Below, piece after piece: positions 25,401 to 37,400 of a stretch of DNA of 64,000 nt. Positions within the stretch are counted from its first letter, which is position 1; every line of letters begins with the position of its first letter. The DNA comes from Cristatella mucedo (taxonomy: Eukaryota > Bryozoa > Phylactolaemata > Cristatellidae): contig WPIO01000020.1 in assembly GCA_009760855.2 (NCBI GenBank), positions 1,115,001 through 1,179,000 on the forward strand, in the 5' to 3' direction. Position numbers and translations under genes: made by a program. The notes beneath the pieces were generated by a model that made no database searches, was not told the origin of the DNA, and saw only the letters and a program-made list of their open reading frames with translations.

Positions 25401-28400
25401 GCCGCTGCTGAAATGATGCTCTTCGCAAAATACATAAAACAAAGCAACTGATGCAAGTATGCTGGCGTCTTTTCTGCTGGCGACTTGCTGCTGCCTTTCC
25501 AGCTAGGCATCTGTTGCACAGCTACTCCTTTACTGCCTATTTCCTCAATTGCACGCCCAATTTAGCTAGACCAAGGGCTACAGAATATGCAATAGGAAGC
25601 CCTATAGGCTTTGAGGTAACTACAGAAAGCACCTGGATGTATGGACCGCTTCGTGCCCGTGCCTTCTCCAAGTCAAGGGAGGAGATGGATATTTCATTAT
25701 CCTACCATCCTTACGAGTAAGTGATCTTGTCCAATGCTGACCAGCTGAGTGCGTCTTGAAAACTCCACTTTAACGACAGAACGGCTCTCATTCTTACCCC
25801 AAAGGTAAGGCACTCGCACTTCACGACCCAGGTCGTGAAGTGCGAGTCTGCCGGCAGCAGGTAATTCTGTATTGCCCGCTGCAAAGAGAGGGCGCTAGCT
25901 GCTGCGACTCGCTCCTCTTCTGCCACTTTATATATGAAGCTGTTGAATCGGCCAACGACAACAAAAATTTCCAGAAGCGTACCGATTGCTAAGCAACCGA
26001 CGACTTGCGGATCTGAAGGCAGGCTGCCGTGAAAATGCAGAGCACCAAGAACTAGGATTAGTCGTAAGAGCTGCACACAAAAACCGCTCAACGAGATTCA
26101 CAAGCGGGAGGGAATGTGCTGCAGCCCCCCCCCCTCAGCACAGAAGCAAGGACCTCGAAAAAGAGAAGTGAGCAGCTGGGATGACAAAAGTCACGTGGAA
26201 GTCACTTGGAGGTCACGTGGGAGTAACGTGGAAGTCGGAAGCGGCTGAGCGGTACACCTACACCGCACAGCTGCTTACCAATTATCGCTGCATTCAGATC
26301 GGGTTGCATTGTCTTGAATTGTTTTATGTAGTACTCCTTTTGTTCATCGTTGATGCTCCATATGTCGTCCATACTTTCTGCTTCGGAGGTGGCGTATTCG
26401 GAGCTCACGGAAGAGGTCTCAATGGCGGCAGAGCTAAGCCCGCCTCTCAAAAAGCCATTGTCCGAAATCGCGTTGGCTACAGCCACGAACGGAGACGCGC
26501 CGTGCACAGACGTCGAACAACTTGTGCACAAATGGTTGCGAAATGGCTGCTGCGGTGGCCAGAGGAGATAGCAATAGCGAAGAACAGACACGTATAGCAG
26601 ATGTCAGGTGAACCAGTCGAGGCGAGCACCATACGTATCGTGAGCTGCAAAGTGGCTGCGGTCACGGCCAAAATATGCACCGTGCAAGGCAGCTTGGCAC
26701 ATTGCAATGTAAGAGAGCGGCCGGTGACAAAGTGCCTCCCAAAAAATTAGTGCTATCAATTGATTACCTGAAGTGGCTGGATTCAATTCTCCGTCGAAAG
26801 ACGCCCACCCGAGGTCACCGTCGGCAGAGTTCACGTGTGGCTACAGTGACAGACGGACAACTCGTTGCACTACCACCCAGCAGCAATTGCATGAACATTA
26901 GCTACACAGGCTTCGTAACGACCATCCTTTTTGAGAAATTAGCATTTTGATGAGAAATGAGGTCGTTTATTCACTCCAATAGCGTTTACTGAGAATACCA
27001 GGCGATATTGCAATATCAAGCAATACAGTGTACGTTAAATCTTCATAAAATCTACTTAAATTAGTTGTGTACACTTGATTTGCCAGGCAAACACTTACTA
27101 AAACCGTGCAAAGCTCTATTTACCAGCCCTTAAAAGAAGAATATGGTGCATACAAATTTTTCGAAACAGCTGAGAGAGCCTACTGACACATCGCTGAGTT
27201 TACAGAACGCCAAACTCGGCTTCAAAAAGCTCTCACTCAAAGAGCATATCGACCAAGGTTCTGTCACTCACTTGTAAGTCCCTTCATTCTCTAGCTCCTG
27301 CCTAATTATCAGAACTACTCTCTCACCAGGCTAGGCATCGTACCACCAACTTTTCTGAATCAAATCGTTTAGCTACACCTTGTAGTACGAACCTCAACTC
27401 TTTTAGAGACCGTGCCTTAAGTTCGTATGCTCCCAAACCTGGAACTCATTCCTGACTGAAATCACGACATTTCCTGACTTGGCAATCAAAAAAAAGCTAC
27501 AATGCACCTATTTGTCAAGCACTTTGTAGGTCCTTGTGATTCGTCTTTTGTGTGCTTATGAGTGCTGACACTGTGCATTCTGCTATTTTTTCACGATGAC
27601 CTTGTGCATGAAACAAAATTAAAATATAATTCATTTGCATAGCGCCCTAAGAGAACTTAATCTCTATTCAGGCGCTTCACATATGCCACGGGCTCGAGCC
27701 AACGACCTCGGCATGTCACCTCTAACCATGTTATCCTTGTTGACATTGTGCATGCTATTACTAACCACATGGTCATGCTTCCTTTAAAGCATATGCAAAG
27801 TGCCTACAAAGAGATCAAGTTCTCCGAGGGCGCTATACAAATGCATTATTATTTTTATTACTATTAAATCAGGCCATGCCAATGGCCCAGCTTCAGCTGG
27901 GCAATGCTAGAAGCAACGGCCTCGGGTTATGCGAGGTTAGGCTATATAAATAACTAAGCACACCTGACCGGAGAGAACTTCTACCCTTATGAGCCGACAA
28001 TGAGCAGGAAATATCCTCCGAGAGGAACACCACAGGACGCCTCGGCGAGGCTGCCTCGACCTGACCCTCATTCGCTGCTAGCAGCACAGCAGGTTTGGCA
28101 GACAGCTGCTGCTGCTCTCCTTCCGCTAGAGTTCTAGGGTCACCGGCTACCGGCCCAGAGAAGTCAGGTCTGTAAAGGATGCTCCTAATAGTTCGGGGGG
28201 GGAGGAGCCGGCAGCTGGGTCACAGTGCATCGCCAGAGGCAAGTTGCTGCTGGCTCGAATCCCATAGATATGTAGCAGCCACTGTTGTGGCTCAGTGTAC
28301 AAATGAGTTGCACAATTTCTTGGCTACCCAATGGCAAGGCCGTTGCAAGTCCGACAGACTACAACGAGCACACGCTATACGAGATATGGGGGGGGGGGCA

Positions 28401-31400
28401 AAAAATATTTTTGGAAAAAAGCTCTTAATGCAGTACAGAAGGCAACTTGGCTTATCTGTTTCCGGCTACTGGGGGTTCACAAAGTGGCAGTGCTAAGAGG
28501 AGGCAACCATTAATCAATGCACGCCTGGCGGCCGACAGAATGTGCCAAGAAGTTCCACAAAAATCTGCAGTGCTAGTCAGTAAACAAAATACATATTAGG
28601 TAAGCTAGTTTTACTCGCACAAGTTTATGCGACACATTGCAAATGGGACACCGGTTGGAGAACATCAAGCAGCGTTCAGAGAAGAGAGAAACTAGCACTG
28701 CAGTAAACCCAGGAAGTTATGTGCCAAGCAAATGTCGTAAAAGCAGCAGCTACCATGAGTAAGAAATGGTTGCCTGATATTTCACGTCTGTGCAGTTATA
28801 TCACACATATAATAAGAGTGATAGCAAAACATTTGTATAGCTCCCTCGTGAGAATTTAGTCTCTTTATAGGCATTTAACATATGAAGTAAAAAGGAAAAG
28901 TGAACACGTGGTCTCGCCACACCCCCTAAATGTCCCGAGTGCCACCAGCACATGCTTTACACACTGGTAACGTGCAGTTCATGTCTACGGGGCACGGATA
29001 TTGAGATCAAATAGCCTTCATTAAAACCTTTCTTGCTACGATTCTTTAACATGTGGCCACGCAAACGATGCATCAAGCTCTTCTGCGGCCTAGCGACATC
29101 ACCGCTGAGGCATCTCGTGTAAACGGCTTTCCACCTGAGTGTTCAGGTGGCACGGCATACATGGTTTGTCATCAAACTGGCTATTTAAAAAAATGCAAAC
29201 ACGGCTATACCGACAGCCAGGTTTCTGTACAGCATTGTCAGAAGCCTGGCGGACATCTCGCTGCAAAACCTGACTCGCTTACCTGCTGCAAGTTATTTGT
29301 CAGGACGTTCGGTGCACTCTGTGTGTTGAGCACGGGGTGAACGATGTACGGCAACACGTTCGGAAGCACCGCTGACGTCTGCGGCCCTTCCTGGAAGCCG
29401 GCCATGCCGGAGGCCGTTCGTATGTGGCCCTTGACCCGAGGTGGTGGTATCACACCGGGCGGCAGCGCCACGTGCTGCGACGGCAGACCCATGAGGGCAA
29501 GCCTGGGTGGACGATTCAGCAGTCAGCAAATGCCCTTTGAACCCCACCGTAGGTGAGCGGCTAGCTAGCTATACAAGTGCCAGCAACTCAACGGCAGCAT
29601 TGGTACAGAGGTGCCTGCTGGGCTTCGGTGAGAGAGGCCGGAAAAAGCAACTTCCACGGCCAACAACGTCACGTCTCCCGACATGGCAAGGGGGAAAAGC
29701 GACACGATCAAGCGATATTTATTTGGATCGCAGCAGGAACGCCACAAGGTGGTAGCAAAGAGCTGCAGGGAAAGCTAGGCAGGATAACGTGGCATCGAGA
29801 GCTTAAAGAGTAGGCACTTCAAGCGAAATTGGGAGCCTATGCCGACAGCCGAGGTCCCCAGCCACGAATGGTGCATGCCCTTGTGGCAAGCAGATAAGAC
29901 AAGGTATAGTAGTAATTAAAGCACCAAAAAGTACCAGATCTGGTCACTGTCGCTTACCTTTCATTGGCCATGGCAGGCTTCGTCAGATCTGAGACGTCAC
30001 TGCTGGCCAAATCACCCACCAAGCCAAAATACGGCATAGGAGTAGGAATGCCTGCATAAAAAAGTAATTGCAAACAATAGGATTAAACAAGCTAAGAAAA
30101 GGTCTGAACAACCACACCCTAAAGAAGTGGCACAACTTTGAAACACTACTAAAACCAGAACCAGAATCCAGGACAAGGCATAATGTTGCATGATGTCATC
30201 CCGTTACAATCTGCTATGTACACACGGCCCGGCTAACTCTACTTCCGTTGGCTCACTTCTGCTAGGCTCCTGCAGTGATGATGTGGGGCTCATTTGGGAT
30301 ACACATGATACTAGTACAGGTAGGTCAGGGCATGCGAGTATTCTTCTGCTATATATGGGTATGGCAATGTACAACAGCCTTCATGCAGGACTTTGATTTC
30401 TGAATCGTAACAGCTCTCAACTGCTAGGGTGCGTCTGCATAAATATTTTAGTAATTAAAATTATGCCAGTGTGCTTCGGCAAAATGCACAAATCATTACA
30501 TTCTGGAGGCCAGAAAAGGAAGCATGGCCGCTGATTTGACCACTATGGCTTGGCCCAGCGTGTAAGGTGCTCGCCCCGACTAAGGAAGCATGGCCGCTGA
30601 TTTGACCACTATGGCTTGGCCCAGCGTGTAAGGTGCTCGCCCCGACTAAGGAAGCATGGCCGCTGATTTGACCACTATGGCTTGGCCCAGTGTGTAAGGT
30701 GCTCGCCCCGACTAAGGTCTGGCCTAGGTTGTGGGCTCAACCCCGTGGCATACGTGAAACGCCTGAATAGAGATTAAGTTCTCTTAGGGCGCTATGCAAA
30801 TGAATTATACTTATGCTTATTTATTTATTGTATTTATTTATTCAGGAAGTAACATGGCAACAACTTTCATCATAACTGCTGCTTTTAGGACACTAGTCCT
30901 AACGATGCACTACAATCCTCAAGAGGCACTCGAGGTGCAACAGCTACAGTGGACTAACTACGAAAGGAAGTCGAGTTCTTACCTAAGCCTATATACTCAC
31001 AGGACTTGGGTTGATTCTCACGATGTGTGGATTTTTCGGACTAGCACTGTAAATCAGGCAGCTGAAACAGCTAATCCTAACTTATTGCTAATAGACAGAT
31101 CGATTCAGCGCATTGCACGGCACAAGCACCCGGCATAGAATCTTGATGCACACGTAGCCAAAGTAACCCAGACCGTGCATTTACAGCCCTTAAATAGGTG
31201 GATAGCAGCTTCTTACAAGTCAAATTCTTACTTGCAAGTCTCTGAGGTAATGTTATCCAGTATGTACTGCAGCAGCTCTTTGGGAGTCGTAGTAAGCACA
31301 GAATCATACATCAGACAGCACTTTAGCCTATCTCAAATTTGTTCTATGGGATTTAGGTAAGGCAACTGAGTAGGGCAACTTAAGACTCTGACTGCTGCAT

Positions 31401-34400
31401 TAACATGAAACTGTTGGAAGATCTTGCTTTGCATCACTATCCCACTGGCAAATGTAACGGTTCACCAGAAGAGCTCTCTATAGCACTTGGAATCCCAAAT
31501 ATTTTTTTACGAAATCGATGCACCACAGACGCTCGTCCAAAAGTCAGTAAACACGATGCAGAATTAGGACAACATAAGAGCAGAGGCAACCCCAAGCTGT
31601 GACACTTCCACGATCGAATTTCACTGTAAGCTAGAGACAGTTAAGGTGGTACATCTGATCTTTAGATTACTTACCAATGCTCTTCATTTGCGGTTAGCAA
31701 AAAGTTTGAATTTTGAATCATCGACCCTAAAAAATCAACTCTAGCTGTCTGCCATGTGGTGGGGCGGCTCCGTCTGAGATTATCTCTTCTTTGACGTTCG
31801 GTAAGCAAAGACTTGCATTTGGCGAGCCTTCTCAATATGCCATGCCAGGCAAACCTCTGGTGCACTACCTCTAGGCTTTTGACGGCAAGGGTGAGGTCAC
31901 CAGCCACAGAGACGGCTGCAGGAGAGATGCTTTCCATCGCCATCGAAGGGCTAGCACCTTCAAGTGAAAGTCGTTCTGCTGGATCGTCTTGGCCGACCCG
32001 AGCACGCTCTACCAGCCACACTGTCATACGCTTTAAGCTTTCAAAGATTGTTACTCATCGCTTTAAACTGATTTTAAGAATCCACACCACTTCTCGGTTG
32101 CTTAGGCCCATTTTACGCAATCCTTCAAAGTGCTTTCGAGCACTGACCTCCTTTTGCCTTGTTGGACATGCTGCCAAAAAGAGCCGAAAAAAGCCTGCCC
32201 CCCCCCCCCGTCGGTGGGTAGGGAAAACCCATGCCCATAGCGACTGCGCAGACATGAGAGAATTTGCACCGCAGCAAACTGCTAAAATTGCAAACTTGTT
32301 GTTCTTTAGAAGTGCAATGTTTAACTACCCAAACTCCACAGCAAACACGAGACTTTTTGCAGTTTTAGCACACGAGATGCACTAAACTACAAGCAACAGC
32401 TGATTTACTGATTTGAATGCTACGGTTTACCAAGTCGGGGATGGGGAGCTACACTTGGATCTCGTGCTACATGTGACCGATTCGTGCATTTGTATACAGG
32501 TGGAACAAGACTTTAGAGAATGAGCTTATAAGTGAGCAGCACTCAGCACCCGTACATGGTGCTGTGGTGCAGCTGGCCCAACTAAGGCCGGCCCCGCCCC
32601 CAGCTTCCATCCTTGGGTAGCCGCAGGTCCTTCCCCCATCCCTGAAGAAAGCTGTTGCATGCCTTGCTAAAGAACCGAAGGATCTGCACCATCAGCCAAC
32701 CACAGCTTCCGCCAGGCCACACATTATATATCCTATTGAGTAACAGACTGGTGATTTATCCACTAAAGTCAGGCCGGCAGGTGCTGAGGGTGAGAGGTGG
32801 CCGCTTGCATGAACAAGGTTGGAAACCAACGAATGCAAACTCACCAGACGCCAAAATATCTGGCGATGGTGGATATCCTGCTTGAGCAACAGCAACTAGT
32901 TTAAGAGCAATATAGAACTGACTTCTGCCACAATAGCCAAGCCTCGATGCTCCACAAAGGTCAAGTATCTGCAAAAAACCAACAAAACAGTTGAGCAATA
33001 ATAACAACTTGCAGTTTCTGCAAAAAACAACAAAAATTAAAGTAATATGAACAATTCACTTAGTCGAGACATTATATATATAACATGTATAATATCAATA
33101 AACACAAGCATGTAATGCACTGTATAGAAATTAAGACGGGAAATCTATGTGTGAATTGCATGTCCTGTGCTATCCATACTTAACCATAAGTGTGTCTGCA
33201 AAGTATTCCATGTATTTTCCTTCCAGAAAATAATAATAACAAATTTATATAGCACCAACAGAGATCTTTCTAGTCACTTTACATATACTGTAAAAGAAGC
33301 ATGATCGAATAGTTGGTGATAATAAAATAAATAAATATTTCATTTATATAGCGCCCCAAGAGAACTTGAACTCTATACAGGCGCTTCACATATGCCTCGG
33401 GGCTCGAACCCATCCATATGTCAAAAAGCATAACATGGTCAGAGGTAACATGCACAGCATCAACATGTAAGTATGGTTAGTGGTAGCATGCACAATATTA
33501 GCACAGCATAAGCACACAAAGGACAGATTAAAAGGACCCGGCAAATGCTGAGAGAAACAGGTGCCTTTTTTTAGCTTCTTTGTAAATGTCAAGTCACAGG
33601 AGAACATGAACTAATAGCACGGTCTCAAAAGATTTGAGGTTTGTACGAGGTATAGCTAGACGATTTGAGTCTGAAAAGCAGGTGGTACGATGCCTAGCCT
33701 GGTGGGGGAGTACTTCTGATAAGTAGGCTGGAGCCAGAGAATGAAGGGAATTAAAAAGTGAGTGATAAAACATTGAAATCGATGCTCAGCTTGATTGGGA
33801 GCCAGTGCTGGTCGGTGTGAAGTGGACTGACGTGGCAACTGCAAAGATCACGAATGACACACCTAGCTGCAGAGTTTTCCGCCAACTATAAGCTCACGAT
33901 TGCACGCAGCATGCAATGAGTTACAGATCTCGTTGACTCAGGGTGCACTAAGCATGCTTTGGGACATGTGAGATGCCTAATACACCTGAGTTCCGATAGG
34001 TGATGCGGTCTCACCAATGGTCAAACTAGTGTAGCCTTCCTAACAAGGGCACGGCTAAGAGTTCGCCCTTCAGGGCTAAACCCCGACCTTGTGTAGCTTG
34101 GCACTTTTGAAACCGCCTGGTAAGACACTTTCGGGGCCCCCCCCCAATATTGTTATTTCTCATTTTGGAGGGCTCGAAGCTCTAACCCACCTCAGGTATG
34201 CCAACGAGAGCCTCTGCAGACTCATCTATTCAAAATAAAACAAATGTAAACCACATTTGTAAAGCAGGTGGCATCACTTGACAGGCTTCTTGCAGACCAG
34301 TCTCATATGAATACCCCTTTAATGCATCTAAAAATACGATCGCCCCCTTAAAAAAAATGATAGCTCGATCCCGAGCTAGCATTCCAAAGGTGTGCTACCC

Positions 34401-37400
34401 TGTCAACCTCCTTGGCCCCATCTAAAATAAAGAAGAAGTTGTAGCAACCCGCCCACCCACAACCCATCCCAAAAAACGCCCCGAAGCTGTGTGCTGCCAG
34501 GGCAGAGGAAGACCGGCGGTGCCCTTTCCCCTCCTGCTTCCCCCTCCCCCAGGAAGGAGCTACTGGCAGCTTCTGAAAGGGGAGGCTTTGCAGCAAAGAG
34601 CTTATTCTCGGCAATGGGGGGGGCCTTCAAAGGCTGCAGCTCTGGCTGGGGCAGTCCAGCCTAGCACCTTTCAGACAGACCCTCGGCAGGGCTCAGGTGC
34701 TCCCCCACCCAGACCCGACACTACCTTTGCCTCGTAGGATTAAGATTCACATTCAGCCTACACAGTCACAGTCCACAGCTCACAGGTGGTTCGGCCAACA
34801 TGGCCACCACAGTTTAGCCTCAAAGGCAGACCCCCGCATTTAGCACCCTAACCCGGACCCTCAAAGTAAAGCAAACATACTAGCACATTTGAGCACCATA
34901 TGAAATATTTTTCTGTATCTGACGGCCAGGTAGAAAAACCACATGGGACCCCTCGAAGTCAGCTGGAAAACATTCAAAGCATCGAGCCAACCATATATCG
35001 CGAATCAAATGAGAAAGGACCACCTGCCTCAAGACCAGCAGAAGCTGACTCGGTCAACTTCTGCTGACAGCTGTGGCAAAGCAGCTCACGGCTCAACAGC
35101 AGCAGCAGTGCATGAGCAGTCTCGACAGCATCAGCAGGTCAGCGACCACCAAAAATCAATCGCACAGTATAGCACAGGAAATCTGGGAGCTTGGTCAAGT
35201 GCCACTTCCTCAGCGAAAATTCCCCTTTTAAGCCAAAATCCATTTCCGGTGGCCCAAATTCACTTCCTAACTCAATTCAATGTCATGGGGTCCACATTCA
35301 ATATTATTATTATTATTATTATTCAACAACTAGTGTGAGAGCTTTGGCTCAGAATTGTGCATTTCAGAGGAGCGAGCAGGAAATCTTGTATGAGACTATA
35401 GGTCTTGCGAATAAAATACTTCGGGGGGGGCAGAGACATAGCGAATTCAACCTCGAAGAATTTGTTGGCACCCTGTTAGGACAGGCCCAGCGCTGAGGGC
35501 GGCATGTCGTTGCACACCGAAGGCCAATCTTCTGAAGGTCGCAATGCAGCCGTCGTGGCGGTGCTTCGTCAAGGGCTCACGGGTCAATCTCAACTTTGCC
35601 TTTACTCCCCGGCGCCTGATAATCCTATTACCATAGCCAGGGCTGCTTCTGGTGTGCCTAAAATAGGGCCTCTCGTCGAACGTCTGGTCGAGTCATCTGC
35701 CACTGCCGCCTTTCAAATGAAGAAGACTGCTCTTGACCCTACGATTGGTCGCTCGTTCCCGACTAAAGTGGGAGTCGGCCTTCCGCCAAAGCTTAGCCAA
35801 GCAGGAGACCGATTCTCAGCTCCGCACGCCTTCAGTCGATCTCGGACAGCATCGCCAGCCTTGTGGAGAATATGCACCATAGACGGAAATGAGACCGAGA
35901 GGAAATCGACACTGCAAATCCGGCTCGAGGCAGACGCCGCCTTCTTCGAGCTCGAAGTCGATTTGGCACATTTTTACAACACGGAGAGCCGGGCATCCGC
36001 TGAGAGCTCATTGTGCTAAGCCTGGCTCTTTGCACCCTCATTGATTCATACACAGCCGGGCCAGGGTCAGGCAGCATCAGTAGGTATCCGGCCGGTCCTG
36101 CTGGAGCACGGAGGGAGACAGACGGCTTGCTCATTCTGCCGAGAGCAGGGTGCAGGGGCACCGCAGTAGAGATGCAGTCGACAGCAAAGCATTAGATTTA
36201 TACCTGACGGTGATAAGAGCTTCAAACAAATACGACATTCGTAGTAAATTCAGAGGGTTTGCCCTATTGCACACGTCACACTTTGCATTCCTATTTCCGT
36301 GAAGCGCACCCTGGTGCGATGTTGGACTCGATATCGTACGCACAAGCCGGTTCGCTCCCACGGGCTGCATTGCATAATCTCAAGCTCGGTGTTTTGTACA
36401 TTGTCACACCGAGGTCGCGAAAGCCGGCGCTTGGCCTTGCCAAGCCCAACAACTTACCAACCGAGCGACCGGTGCTAATGGTGCTGTTAGTCAGCCATTG
36501 GGAGCTGCAATGGACAGGCAACCGAAACTGCTGGCTGTCAGGCTGGCTCGGGATTGGCAGACCTCATCGGCTTCGGTCATAGTCAAAGTCACACCAGCGA
36601 TTGCCAAGGTCCTGTGATGGAAGCCATTTTAGTGCTTGCCACTCTCGGCCACTGCTCGCTCTTTGTGCAACTGGCTGTCATATTGCAGGCAATATAAAGC
36701 CCAGCAAAGCCACCCTGCTCTGGCCCATAGGGTTAGCTAGGGTGCTTGCCTTTACGCACCAGGGTCAAGGGTTCGAACCCTGCTGCATATGTGAAACGCC
36801 CGGATAGAGAGTAAGTTCTCTTAAGCTTCGATACAAATGAATTATCTATTTTAAAGCTATGGTGCACCAGGTTCATACCAATCACAGTCATCGGATAGGT
36901 CACGTTTCAAATATGCACAACTCACTCGTGGAGATGTGCTGTTTTTCACTCGGCAGTCTGTGATGCAGTTAAGATAACATATCAAAGCAGACAATAGCCT
37001 TAGATTACAAAGAACCACACACGTAGTTAATGCATAGGGATAATTAGGTAGAATTCAAGCATCAATATGAAATCAAACAAAATTAAAAGACCCTGGTATA
37101 TTATCAACACCTAATTAATGACAGCATTTCAATCAGCAAGAGTATTTCTGATTAGAAAATCGATTAGGCATGTACGCTTGTCTACTGTCGAAGATGGAAA
37201 CATGTGTTTGCCCCCACACGCACTCGGGCATCATATACTTATTAAAAATGGTAAGTGTAACCAAAAAGTGATCGAACTGTTTTGCGAGGTACAGCTTCAT
37301 GTGTGAGCAATAAGTGAAACTTAGGTATGCTAAATCAGCCAGATCATGACAACTAAAGATTAAAAGTGGTTCCAGAATGATTAGCATTAGGAACAGGACG

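Noticed and set aside
36720-36790. Possible tRNA gene
   Set aside because: A and B boxes are present but the acceptor and anticodon stems do not form and it continues into the SINE-A tail.
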